64,000 nucleotides of DNA, taken from NCBI GenBank assembly GCA_963729295.1, contig CAVSNJ010000028.1, forward strand, positions 1 to 64,000. The letters are read 5' to 3'. The DNA comes from DATJLY01 sp963729295 (GTDB lineage: Bacteria; Pseudomonadota; Alphaproteobacteria; ATCC43930; CGMCC-115725). The notes under the pieces were generated by a model. The model did not search any database. It was given only the letters and a program-made list of their open reading frames with translations, and was not told the DNA's origin. Each line of letters begins with the position of its first letter. Position 1 is the first letter of the stretch. Positions 53,047 through 62,329 of the stretch are shown here, in pieces. The translations under genes and the position numbers were made by a program.

Positions 53047-53796
53047 CTAGAGACAGGCGCGCGCGATCGCCCAGAAATCGCCGGCGACGAGGCTCGCGCC
53101 GCCGACCAGCGCGCCATCGACGTTCTTGGCGCCCATCAGGGCCGCCGCGTTGTCGGGTTTGACCGAGCCGCCGTAAAGGATGCGCACGTCCTTCGCCGCT
53201 CCGGCCGCGACCTTGGCGGCGAGCTTCGCGCGGATATGGGCGTGCACCTCTTCGACCTGCGCGAGGGTCGGCGTGCGCCCCGAACCGATCGCCCAGATCG
53301 GCTCGTAGGCGATCGCGAGCTCGGCCGGCGGGATGCCGTCGGGCAGGGAGCCCGCGAGCTGGCGCGCCACCACGTCGAGCATCGTGCCCGCTTCGCGCTC
53401 GGCCAGCGTCTCGCCGATGCACAGGATCAGCGCGAGCCCCGCGCGCCGCGCGGCTTCGCATTTCGCGCGCACGACCGCGTCGGTCTCGCCGTGCTCGGCG
53501 CGCCGCTCGGAATGGCCGAGGATGACGAAGCGGCAGCCCGCATCCTTCAGCATCGGCGCGCTCAAATCGCCGGTGTGCGCGCCCTTCTCCTCGGCGTGGC
53601 AGTCCTGGCCGCCCAAGGCGATGGCGCTTCCCGCGAGCGCCGCCGCGACCCAGCCGAGCGCCGTCGCCGGCGGACAGAGCACGAGATCGCACGGCGGCGG
53701 CTCGGCCTGGGCGCGCGCGACGAGCGCGCCGGCGAGCGCCTCCGCGTCGCGCCGGAGCCCGTTCATCTTCCAGTTGCCGGCACAGAGCTTCCGCAT
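53047..53796 (-). CDS. tpiA: Triosephosphate isomerase
   Basis: A 249-residue TIM-barrel enzyme, complete: GNWKMNG at the start, catalytic His in ILGHSERR, catalytic Glu in AYEPIWAIGSGRTP, and phosphate-binding GGSVKPDNAA. It links glycerone phosphate and glyceraldehyde-3-phosphate. The start lies 86 bases from the divergent epimerase gene. tpiA next to ppiD/trpE is a known alphaproteobacterial arrangement; here an epimerase gene is inserted between. Confidence 0.95.
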   Translation of the reverse strand: MRKLCAGNWKMNGLRRDAEALAGALVARAQAEPPPCDLVLCPPATALGWVAAALAGSAIALGGQDCHAEEKGAHTGDLSAPMLKDAGCRFVILGHSERRAEHGETDAVVRAKCEAARRAGLALILCIGETLAEREAGTMLDVVARQLAGSLPDGIPPAELAIAYEPIWAIGSGRTPTLAQVEEVHAHIRAKLAAKVAAGAAKDVRILYGGSVKPDNAAALMGAKNVDGALVGGASLVAGDFWAIARACL

Positions 53797-53882
53797 GGCC
53801 GATCTTAATACTGAAAATCATCGCAGGCAATGCTATCTCCTCGGGGAGAGGCAAGATCATTGCATCGGCAGAGGAGGCGGCG

Positions 53883-54857
53883 ATGGCGACCTTGGTGATC
53901 GGCGCGGGACTCGTTGGCTCGCAGATTGCGCGGCTCTTGGTCGAGCAGGGCGCGACGCCCGTCCTCATGGACAATGCGCCGCAGCGCGAGGCCTTGGCCG
54001 AAATCCTCTCGCTCGACCGCGTGCGCCTCGTTGAGGGCGACGTGCTGCGCCCGTTCGCGCTGACGCAGGCGATCCGCGAGCACGACATCTCCGAGATCGT
54101 CCACACCGCCGCCAACCCGATGCTCACCTCGGGCGCGCAGCGCGATCCCTTCGCCGCGATCCAGCTCAACATCATGGGCACGGTGAACGTGCTCGAGGCG
54201 GCGCGCGTCCATAAATTGCGGCGTGTCGTGGTGTCGAGCTCGAACGTCCTGACGCACTATGTCGCCGGCGGCGAAGGCAAGGGCGATCTCGGCAAGGAGG
54301 AAGCGTTCCCGCGCCCCGTGACGTTCTATGCCACGACCAAGCTGACGATCGAGAATCTCGGCCTCAACTACGCGCGCTGGTGCGGCGTCGATTTCGCGGC
54401 GGTGCGCTATGGCGCGGTGGCGGGGCCGTGGAGCGGGCGCGGCGGCGGCGGCCCGAGCAACGCCTTTCGCGACGCCGTCGTGAAGGCGCTCGCCGGCGCC
54501 GAGGCGGTCGTGCCGTCAGGCGCGATGGAATGGGTCTATTCCAAGGATGCCGCGCGCGGCACGGTGCTGGCGCTCCAGGCGCCCGCGCTCAAGAGCCGCG
54601 TCTTCAACGTCACCATGGGCGAGGTGACGACGCCCGAGGCCTTTGCCGCGGCGCTCAAGGCCGCCGTGCCGGGCGCGCGCGTCAAGATCGCCGACCCGCC
54701 CGGCGCCGGCGTCTCGCTCATGGACATGCGTCACGTCGGCGACCTGACGCTCGCCAAGGAGACGATCGGCTACGCGCCGCACTACGGCATCGAGGCGGCG
54801 GTGCGCGACATGGTGGCGTGGTATCGCTCGAACGAGCGCGGCCGCGCGGCGCATTAG
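53883..54857 (+). CDS. NAD-dependent epimerase/dehydratase (extended SDR)
   Basis: A 324-residue Rossmann enzyme: cofactor-binding GAGLVGSQIARLL (GxGxxG variant), AANPMLTSGAQRDPFAAIQLNIMGTVNVLEAA, and the catalytic Tyr-Lys pair in FYATTKLTIENL with a Ser in VVSSSNVL. GAGGAGG precedes the ATG. Sugar nucleotides are usual substrates, though many family members act on other carbonyls. It ends at a dispersed repeat and does not look cotranscribed with ppiD. Confidence 0.83.
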   Translation: MATLVIGAGLVGSQIARLLVEQGATPVLMDNAPQREALAEILSLDRVRLVEGDVLRPFALTQAIREHDISEIVHTAANPMLTSGAQRDPFAAIQLNIMGTVNVLEAARVHKLRRVVVSSSNVLTHYVAGGEGKGDLGKEEAFPRPVTFYATTKLTIENLGLNYARWCGVDFAAVRYGAVAGPWSGRGGGGPSNAFRDAVVKALAGAEAVVPSGAMEWVYSKDAARGTVLALQAPALKSRVFNVTMGEVTTPEAFAAALKAAVPGARVKIADPPGAGVSLMDMRHVGDLTLAKETIGYAPHYGIEAAVRDMVAWYRSNERGRAAH

Positions 54858-54888
54858 GATCTGGCCCCCGCAAGTCGAACCCATCTCT

Positions 54889-54965
54889 CGTCGCCCCTGC
54901 GAAAGCAGGGGTCCAGGGCATGCGACGTGCAGTTCCCCTGGGTCCCCGCCTGCGCGGGGACGACG
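54889..54965. repeat. Dispersed palindromic repeat, copy 3
   Basis: CGTCGCCCCTGCGAAAGCAG opens it, CCAGGGCATGCGACGTGCAG forms the centre, and CCTGCGCGGGGACGACG closes it. Same family and overall length as the copies at 25939-26015 and 32442-32518. It lies in the gap between the epimerase and ppiD genes. Confidence 0.85.
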
Positions 54966-55063
54966 GCAAAACATGTAATTCGTCGCGTAGCGCCGTCGTT
55001 TTGCCCGTTGCTGCTAGGGGGTGCGGCTCCTATCATCGCGCGCCTTCCGGCGAGATTCTCGGC

Positions 55064-56953
55064 ATGCTGCAAGCGATCCGATCCAGGGCCACCGGCTTCG
55101 TCGTCAAGATCCTGTTCGGTCTCCTCATCGCCACGTTCGGCCTCTGGGGCATCGGCGACATCTTCCGCAACAACACCGGGCCCGACACCTCGGTCGCGCG
55201 CGTCGGCTCGCGCGCCATCACCATGGACCAGGTTTCGCAGGCGGTGCAGAGCGACATCGAGCGGCTGCGCGGTTTGTTCGGCGGCGCGCTCGACGCGCAG
55301 CAGGCCAAGCAGCTCGGCATCGTCGATCAGGCGGTGCAGCAGCTCGTGAGCCAGAATTTGGTCGAGCTCGAGATCAACCGCATGGGGCTCCAGATCGGCG
55401 ACGAGGCGGTGCGCGACGCGATCCTGACCAACCCCGCCTTCCGCAACCAGAGCGGCGCCTTCGACCGCAACGTCTACGAACAGGTCCTGCTCGCCAACCA
55501 CATGAGCGAGCAGCAGTTCGAGGAATTGACGCGCCAGGATCTGCTGAAGGAGCAGCTCACCGCGGCGCTGGTCGATGGCGTCACCGCGCCGAAGCCGCTG
55601 GTCGATGCGCTCTATCGCCTCCGCGCCGAGCGCCGCGTCGCCGACATGGTGACGGTGCCGCCGACGGCCGCCGGCGCCATCCCGCAGCCGACCGACGCGC
55701 AGATCGACGAGTTCTATCGCGCGCATCCCGACAATTTCCAAGCGCCCGAGCGCCGCAGCTTCAAGGCGGCGATGCTGCGGCTCGATGACATCGCGGCCGG
55801 CATCCAGGTCGGCGACGATCAGATCAAGTCCGCCTACGACCAGCGCAAGAGCGAATTCGTCACGCCCGAGGAGCGCGAGGTGTCGCAGATGCTGCTGCCC
55901 GACGAGGCAGCCGCCACGGCCGCCGAGGCGCAGCTTCAATCGGGCAAGGCGTTCGCCGCCGTCGCCAAGGACGTGGCGAAGATGGACGATCCGAAGTCGC
56001 TCGATCTCGGCTGGGTGAAGCGCACCGATCTGCCGCCCGAACTCGGCGACGCGGCGTTTGCGGCGCCGGAAAACACCACGACCGCGCCGGTCAAGAGCAG
56101 CTTCGGCTGGCACATCCTGCATATCGGCGGCATCAAGCCGGGCGCGACCAAGACGCTCGACCAGGTCAAGGATCAGTTGAAGCTGGAGGTCGCGCGCGAC
56201 CAGGCCGGCGACCGCATGGCCGACATCGCCAACAACATCGACGACGCCTTGGCAGGCGGCGGCAGCTTCGAGGCCGTGACGCAGAAATTCGGGCTCAAGG
56301 TCGCATCCGCCGCGGATGTCGACATCGACGGCAAGGATGCGTCCGGCAAGGCGGCCGATCTCGGCGCTCAGGCGCAGACGATCCTCAAGACCGCGTTCGC
56401 CACCGACAAGGGCCAGATGAGCCAGCTCAGCGAGCTGGGCAATGACGGCTATTTCCTGGTGCAGGTCGAGAGCGTCGCGCCCGCGGCGGCGCGACCGCTC
56501 GCGGACGTGAAGGACCTGGTGACGAAAGAGTGGCAGGACGACGCGCGGCAGCAGGCGCTCCAGAAGGCCGCCGACGCGATCGCGGCCGACGTCAACACCG
56601 GCGGCAAGAGCCTGAAGGACGTGGCGGCGGCGCAGAATCTCGCGCTGACCACGACGCCGCCGCTGGTGCGCACCGGCGGCGACGACACCGTGCCGCCCGC
56701 GCTCGTCGCGAAACTGTTCGACGCAAAACCGGGCGGGGCCGTCACCGAAGCAAGCCCGAACGGCATCGTCGTGGCGCAACTGCAACAGATCGAGCCGGCC
56801 GATCCGGCCAAGGACGCAACCGCGGTGAAGCAGCTCGCCGAACAGCTCGGCGCGAGCCTGCAAGGCGACACGGTCGCCGAATACGACCAGGCGCTGCGCC
56901 AGACATTTCCGGTCAAGATCGACCAGGACCGGATCGACCAGTTGATGCAATAA
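55064..56953 (+). CDS. ppiD: Peptidyl-prolyl isomerase PpiD-like periplasmic chaperone
   Basis: A 629-residue membrane-anchored folding factor. An N-terminal span (KILFGLLIATFGLWGIGDIF) is followed by a SurA-N-like chaperone domain (about residues 36-240), then a parvulin domain with EEREVSQMLLP, SLDLGWVKRTDLPPELGDAAFA and SSFGWHILHIGGIKPG (about residues 265-365), and a long C-terminal part. It acts on proteins leaving SecYEG. ATG 55064; the open frame upstream is spurious. Confidence 0.9.
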   Translation: MLQAIRSRATGFVVKILFGLLIATFGLWGIGDIFRNNTGPDTSVARVGSRAITMDQVSQAVQSDIERLRGLFGGALDAQQAKQLGIVDQAVQQLVSQNLVELEINRMGLQIGDEAVRDAILTNPAFRNQSGAFDRNVYEQVLLANHMSEQQFEELTRQDLLKEQLTAALVDGVTAPKPLVDALYRLRAERRVADMVTVPPTAAGAIPQPTDAQIDEFYRAHPDNFQAPERRSFKAAMLRLDDIAAGIQVGDDQIKSAYDQRKSEFVTPEEREVSQMLLPDEAAATAAEAQLQSGKAFAAVAKDVAKMDDPKSLDLGWVKRTDLPPELGDAAFAAPENTTTAPVKSSFGWHILHIGGIKPGATKTLDQVKDQLKLEVARDQAGDRMADIANNIDDALAGGGSFEAVTQKFGLKVASAADVDIDGKDASGKAADLGAQAQTILKTAFATDKGQMSQLSELGNDGYFLVQVESVAPAAARPLADVKDLVTKEWQDDARQQALQKAADAIAADVNTGGKSLKDVAAAQNLALTTTPPLVRTGGDDTVPPALVAKLFDAKPGGAVTEASPNGIVVAQLQQIEPADPAKDATAVKQLAEQLGASLQGDTVAEYDQALRQTFPVKIDQDRIDQLMQ

Positions 56954-56977
56954 AAACGATGCGCGTCGTCAGAGCCG

Positions 56978-57120
56978 CTCACCTTGCCCTCTCCGCGCGC
57001 AGCGGGGACAGGGGGGGACCCATCGCAGAGCGATGGGGGGGTGAGGTGCGACGGCGCGACCCACCTCACCCGCTCGCTGACGCTCGCCACCCTCTCCCCC
57101 GCATGCGGGCGGAGAGGGTT
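56978..57120. repeat. Palindromic repeat block upstream of trpE
   Basis: Several hairpin units, including CCCATCGCAGAGCGATGGG, CTCACC/GGTGAG arms and CCCTCTCCCCCGCATGCGGG...GGAGAGGG. It fills the whole ppiD-trpE gap. Its last eight bases (GGAGAGGG) are the only Shine-Dalgarno-like sequence before the trpE ATG. Confidence 0.8.
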
Positions 57121-57128
57121 GAGCGTCG

Positions 57129-58632
57129 ATGCAGGTCCAGCCGAGCTACGACGAGTTCGAGCGCCGCGCCGCGCGCGGGCAGGCGGTGCTGGCGTGGACG
57201 ACGCTCGTCGCCGATCTCGAGACGCCGGTCTCGGCGATGCTGAAGCTCGCCGACGGGCGGCCGATGAGCTTCCTCCTCGAATCCGTCGAGGGCGGCGAAA
57301 AGATCGGGCGCTATTCCATGATCGGCACCAAGCCCGACCTGGTGTGGCGCTGCTTCGGCGGCCAGGCCTGGATCAACCGGCGCGCGCGCACCGATCCGGA
57401 CGCGTTCGAGCGCGCGGGCGAAGACGCGCTCGCCTCGCTGCGCGCGCTCGTCGCGGAATCCCGCGTCGAGACGCCGGCGCCGTTGCCGCCGATGGCGTCG
57501 GGCCTGTTCGGCTACATGGGCTACGGCATGGTCGGGCTGTTGGAGCGCATCCCCGACACGAACCCCGACACGCTCAACATTCCCGACGGGCTGTTCCTGC
57601 GCCCGACCGTGATCGCGATCTTCGACAACATCGCCGACACCATCACCGTCGTGACGCCGGTCTGGCCCGGCGCCGATCTTCCGCCGCGCGCGGCCTATGA
57701 CCACGCGCTGGAGCGATTGGCCGACGTGGTTGCCGATCTCGAGCGCAACCTGCCGCACCGGCGCGAGAGCGCCCGAGGCGACGCAGGAGCTGCCCGCGCC
57801 CGCCGCCAACATGACGCGCGAGCAATGCCTGCGCATGGTCGAGACGGCGAAGGACTATGTCCGCGCCGGCGAGATCTTTCAGGTCGTGCCCTCGATGCGC
57901 TTTGCCGTGCCGTTCCGGCTCCCGCCCTTCGCGCTCTACCGTGCGCTGCGCCGGCTCAATCCCTCGCCGTTCCTGTTCTTCCTCGATTTCGGCTCCTTCG
58001 CCGTCGTCGGCTCGAGCCCGGAAATCCTGGTGCGCGTGCGCGACGGCACGGTGAGCCTGCGCCCGCTCGCCGGCACGCGCCGCAGGGGTGCGACCTTCGA
58101 GGAGGATCAGCGCCTCGCCGCGGAGCTGCTCGCCGATCCCAAGGAATGCGCCGAGCATCTGATGCTGCTCGACCTCGCGCGGAACGACGTGGGCCGCGTC
58201 GCCGCGATCGGCAGCGTCAAGGTCACCGAGCAGATGGTGATCGAGCGCTACAGCCACGTCATGCATATCTGCTCGCATGTCGAAGGACGGCTCGACCCGA
58301 AGCGCGACGCCATGGACGCGCTCGCCGCGGGCTTTCCCGCCGGCACGCTCTCGGGCGCGCCCAAAGTGCGGGCGATGGAGATCATCGACGAGCTCGAGCC
58401 CGAGCGGCGCAACCTCTATGGCGGCGCGGTGGGTTACTTCGCCGGCGACGGCAGCATGGACACCTGCATCGTGCTGCGCACCGCGATCGTGAAAGACGGG
58501 CGCATGGTGGTGCAGGCGGGCTGCGGCGTCGTCTCCGACAGCGACCCGGCATCGGAGTACCAGGAAATCCTCGACAAGGCGCGCGCGCTCTTCCGCGCCG
58601 CCGAGGAAGCGGTCAAGTTCGCGCGGGGTTGA
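57129..58632 (+). CDS. trpE: Anthranilate synthase component I, read with one +1 frameshift
   Basis: The enzyme turns chorismate and ammonia into anthranilate. The first frame gives residues 1-215 with the tryptophan-feedback motif SFLLES and GLFGYMGYGMV. The second, from about 57773, gives PAPAANMTREQCLRMVETAKDYVRAGEIFQVVPS, GSSPEILVRV, LAGTRRRG and MLLDLARNDVGRV. Removing one C in GCGCCCGAG joins them into about 500 residues. A true break in trpE with intact trpG/D/C would be odd, so I treat it as sequence error. Confidence 0.88.
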
Positions 58633-58697
58633 TTTAAAGCAAGAATCGTCGCGCGCGAAATGCTATCCTAGAAGTTGAGCGGACGTAACAAATCTTA

Positions 58698-61697
58698 ATG
58701 TCCCGCTCGACAGGGATGGCAAAGAGTTCGCGAATTGGCCGAACCGGGTTGGCGCTTGCGCTGGCCTCAACGAGTGTCATTACCGCGCCTGCGCTTGCGC
58801 GCGCGGGGACGCATGCATCGGCGGGCGCGCATGCACCGCTCGTCATCTCCGGCGACGTTACCTTCGCGCGAACCGGACGAAACCTCGTCATCGACGTTCT
58901 GTCGCAGGATGCCGTCGTCGAGTTGCCGCGCCTGCGGATCGCGCCGGGCGCAGCGGTGACGATCGACGAGCTCGGTCCGAGCTCGGTCTTGGTCGCCGAA
59001 GTGCGGCACGGACCGGCCCTGCTGTTCGGAACGCTCACGGCCAACGGCCAAGTCGTCCTGATCGACCCCGCCGGCATCACCGTCGGATCGAGCGGCGCGA
59101 TCTCGGCGGCCGACCTCGTGCTGACGACAGCCGAGCCTTCCGCGGTGTCGCTCGCGGGCGTGCCGCTCGATTTCGACACCCCAGGCAAAGAAGGCGCCGG
59201 CATCGTCAATCGCGGCAAGATCGAAGTGTCGGGCGGGTCGGCGATCCTCGCCGGCGCGACGGTGGCGAATGACGGGCTCATTACCGCCGAGCTCGGCTCG
59301 GTCGTGCTCGCCGGCACGGAGACCTTCACGCTCGACTTCGCGGGCGACGGGCTCTTGCGCTTTGCCGCTGCGACCGCGCCCGTCGCAAATGTTCCGGCCG
59401 GTACGACGGCGCTGGTCGAAAACGGCGGCACGATCGATGCGCCCGGCGGAACGGTGCTGCTGACGGCTGCGGCGGCGAAGGGCGTACTCGACAACGTCAT
59501 CAACACGAGCGGCATCATCGAGGCGACGAGCGTCGCCAACGTCGATGGCAAGATCGTACTTTCGGCCGCGGGCGGCGGCACCGAGGTGAGCGGCACACTC
59601 GACGCTTCGGGCAGGAGCGCGGGCGAAACCGGCGGCACGGTCGAGGTGCTGGGCAACAGCGTCACGCTGGCCGCCACCGCGCGGATCGACGTTTCGGGTG
59701 CCGAAGGCGGCGGCACGGTTCTCGTTGGCGGCGATTTCCACGGCGCCGGGCCCGAGCCGAACGCCATGACGACCACGGTTTCCGAAGGCGCAACGATCGA
59801 CGCCGATGCGATCGGCAGCGGTAATGGCGGCAATGTCGCGGTGTGGTCCGATAACAATACGGTGTTCGACGGCACGATCACCGCGCGCGGCGGCGCCGCC
59901 GGCGGCAGCGGCGGATTTGTCGAGACATCGGGCAGAGTGCTCACCGTCGCGACCGGCATCGTCGACAGCCTCGCAGCCGCCGGGCCGACGGGAACCTGGC
60001 TGCTCGATCCGACCAACATCACGATCGCGACGAGCGGCAGCGGTGCGATCGCTCCGAGCGCGATCGACAGCGCCAGCAGCAACGTGTCGCTCCAGGCCTC
60101 GAACGATATCGTTTTCGCGAGCCCCGTCGGGATCGTCGCCATCGGCGTCGGCTTGACCGCACAAGCCGGCGATTCGATCACCGTCCAGTCCGGTGCGGCT
60201 GTCACCACCAATGGCGGCAACATCGCGTTCAGCGCCAACGATCCGGCCGGCCCCGCCTCGGGCCACGGCGCCATCTTGATCGACGCGCCGCTCTCGACCG
60301 CCGGGCCCGACCCGCTGCACGAGATTCCCGTGAGCGGCGGCACGATCACTCTCACCGTCAATGGCGGCAGCGGCGTCCTTTCGCTCGGCGCCGATCTCAC
60401 CACCGCGAATGGCGCCATCACCATCGACGCTCCGGTCGTCGTCACCGCAAATGTAGCGATCGATGCGACAGCAGGCGGCGACACGCCCGGCGCCAGCGTC
60501 ACCCTGGCGGGTACCGTCGATGCGAGCTCTGTTGCTGCCGGAGAAGTTCTAGTTCTCGACGGAGGCAACGGCACTGTCACGATCGAGCAGGACATCGGCT
60601 CCGGGACGGCGCTTGGCTCGCTTTATGTCGACACCGGTAACGGCGCGGCCGTGATCGAGGGCTCGGTCACCACGACGGGCGAGCAGAGCTATAACGGTGG
60701 AACGCTAAGCCTCCAGAACGTCAATCTCGAGGCCGGCGGCGAGGTCTTGATGAACTCCTTCGTCACGATCGGACCGGGCACGACGCGCATCAGTGGCAGC
60801 GACATCGCATTTCCCTATGTCTTCAACGGCCCGGGCGCGCTCGTCCTCACCGCGGGACCCGCCACGGGCAATTTCGACGATCTTGCCGGCTTCGATTTTC
60901 CGACCACCGGCAACATCCTGCTCAACGAAGCCGGCATGACCACGTCGCTCGCGAGCCTTACCGCAACCGCCGCCGGCGCCATCGCGATCGAGAACATCAT
61001 TACCACTGGACCACAGACTTATGTCGACCAGACCCTCTATCTCATGGACACGCTCTACCGGACGAACGGCACCGGCTTCACCGAGCACGGCGCCACGATC
61101 CTCGGAATCCCGCCGCTCGACCAGGGGGACGGCGGCGGTGCCGTCACTACGGATGGCGACTACGTCGGCACCGTTGGCATCATCACCACCGGAGACGGCG
61201 GCGGCGGGGGCAGCATCGTCGCCGATCCGACGATCGACACCACGGGTGCCGGGAGCGTTCGGTCCGGCGCGGCGGTCACCTTCGCCGGGCCTGGCTCGAT
61301 CGACGGAGACGAGGCGCTGGCCATCGACGCGGGATCGGGCGCGATCTCGCTTGGCGCGCTCGGCGACACCACGCCGCTCGGCCCGGTGACGTTCGTTGGT
61401 GGCTCGGTGAGCCTTTCGGGCATCTTCGCCGTCTCCGTCACCATAACCGCAACGCCGCCGCCCTCGTCGCCCGACGTGACGTTCTCGTTCGCGCCCAATC
61501 CCCTGCTGCTGGCCGATACCATCACGAGCGATCAGGCTCAGTCCGAAGCCAATCCGCAGCAGAGCAGCGGAGCGATTTATCCGACATCACTCTTGGACAA
61601 CGCGGCGAACCGTCCGCCGCTGCTGACCATCCTGCCGATGCCGCTGCCGCCGGGCGCTTACGGTCCTGCCGACACGCCCGCCGAGAGCACGCGCTGA
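58698..61697 (+). CDS. Filamentous haemagglutinin-like secreted beta-helix protein
   Basis: A 999-residue protein with a signal peptide (about residues 14-36, ending ALARA). A haemagglutination-activity-type N-terminal domain follows (LFGTLTANGQVVLIDPAGITVGSSGAISAADLVL, the TpsA pattern). The rest is Gly/Ala/Thr/Ser-rich with repeating beta-helix-like turns such as TGGTVEVLGNSVTLAATARIDVSG. No clear C-terminal autotransporter barrel is seen and no TpsB transporter adjoins it. It sits between trpE and trpG on the same strand. Confidence 0.78.
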   Translation: MSRSTGMAKSSRIGRTGLALALASTSVITAPALARAGTHASAGAHAPLVISGDVTFARTGRNLVIDVLSQDAVVELPRLRIAPGAAVTIDELGPSSVLVAEVRHGPALLFGTLTANGQVVLIDPAGITVGSSGAISAADLVLTTAEPSAVSLAGVPLDFDTPGKEGAGIVNRGKIEVSGGSAILAGATVANDGLITAELGSVVLAGTETFTLDFAGDGLLRFAAATAPVANVPAGTTALVENGGTIDAPGGTVLLTAAAAKGVLDNVINTSGIIEATSVANVDGKIVLSAAGGGTEVSGTLDASGRSAGETGGTVEVLGNSVTLAATARIDVSGAEGGGTVLVGGDFHGAGPEPNAMTTTVSEGATIDADAIGSGNGGNVAVWSDNNTVFDGTITARGGAAGGSGGFVETSGRVLTVATGIVDSLAAAGPTGTWLLDPTNITIATSGSGAIAPSAIDSASSNVSLQASNDIVFASPVGIVAIGVGLTAQAGDSITVQSGAAVTTNGGNIAFSANDPAGPASGHGAILIDAPLSTAGPDPLHEIPVSGGTITLTVNGGSGVLSLGADLTTANGAITIDAPVVVTANVAIDATAGGDTPGASVTLAGTVDASSVAAGEVLVLDGGNGTVTIEQDIGSGTALGSLYVDTGNGAAVIEGSVTTTGEQSYNGGTLSLQNVNLEAGGEVLMNSFVTIGPGTTRISGSDIAFPYVFNGPGALVLTAGPATGNFDDLAGFDFPTTGNILLNEAGMTTSLASLTATAAGAIAIENIITTGPQTYVDQTLYLMDTLYRTNGTGFTEHGATILGIPPLDQGDGGGAVTTDGDYVGTVGIITTGDGGGGGSIVADPTIDTTGAGSVRSGAAVTFAGPGSIDGDEALAIDAGSGAISLGALGDTTPLGPVTFVGGSVSLSGIFAVSVTITATPPPSSPDVTFSFAPNPLLLADTITSDQAQSEANPQQSSGAIYPTSLLDNAANRPPLLTILPMPLPPGAYGPADTPAESTR

Positions 61698-61744
61698 CTG
61701 GGCGCGATTTTGCCCCGCCCGGCCAAGCTGTTATAGTCGCGGCC

Positions 61745-62329
61745 ATGTTTCTGCTGATCGATAACTACGACAGCTTCACCTACAACCTGCTGCATTACCT
61801 CGCCGAGCTCGGCGCCGAGGTGGTGGTCAAGCGGAACGACGCGCTGACCGCGGGGGACGCCTTGGCGCTCGCGCCGCAGGGCATCGTGCTGTCGCCCGGA
61901 CCGAGCACGCCCGACCGCGCCGGCATCTGCGAGGAGGTGGTGCGGCGCGCGGGGTCGATCCCGGTGCTGGGCGTGTGCCTCGGCCACCAGGCGATCGGCG
62001 AGGCGTGCGGCGGGAAGATCGCGCGCGCGCCTGTCCCGATGCATGGCAAGCTCTCGGCGATCAAGCACGACGGCACGGGCGTGTTCGCGGGCTTGCCCAA
62101 CCCCTTCACCGCAACGCGCTATCACTCGCTCATCGTCGAGCGCGCGGGCCTGCCGCCAGAACTGCGCGTCACCGCCGCGACCGAGGACGGGCTCGTCATG
62201 GGCCTCGTCCATCGCGAGCGGCCGCTGCACGGCGTGCAGTTCCATCCCGAGAGCATCGCGTCGCAAGCGGGCCACGAGCTGCTCAAGAATTTCCTGGCGC
62301 TCGCCACGGCCGAAAGCGTCGCCGCATGA
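61745..62329 (+). CDS. trpG: Anthranilate synthase component II, glutamine amidotransferase
   Basis: A 194-residue class I amidotransferase supplying ammonia to TrpE. NYDSFTYNLLHYL opens it, the oxyanion loop is LSPGPSTP, the nucleophile is in GVCLGHQAIGE, and the His-Glu pair is in GVQFHPESIAS. It may also serve folate synthesis as PabA. The stop overlaps the trpD ATG by four bases (ATGA). Confidence 0.94.
   Translation: MFLLIDNYDSFTYNLLHYLAELGAEVVVKRNDALTAGDALALAPQGIVLSPGPSTPDRAGICEEVVRRAGSIPVLGVCLGHQAIGEACGGKIARAPVPMHGKLSAIKHDGTGVFAGLPNPFTATRYHSLIVERAGLPPELRVTAATEDGLVMGLVHRERPLHGVQFHPESIASQAGHELLKNFLALATAESVAA

Noticed and set aside
54380..55063. N-terminal extension of PpiD by about 228 codons
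   Set aside because: It overlaps the epimerase gene and a dispersed repeat; PpiD proper begins just before its membrane span at 55064.
57740..57800. Programmed +1 frameshift in trpE
   Set aside because: No slippery heptamer or rare-codon signal is seen and eight similar shifts occur in unrelated genes; error is simpler.
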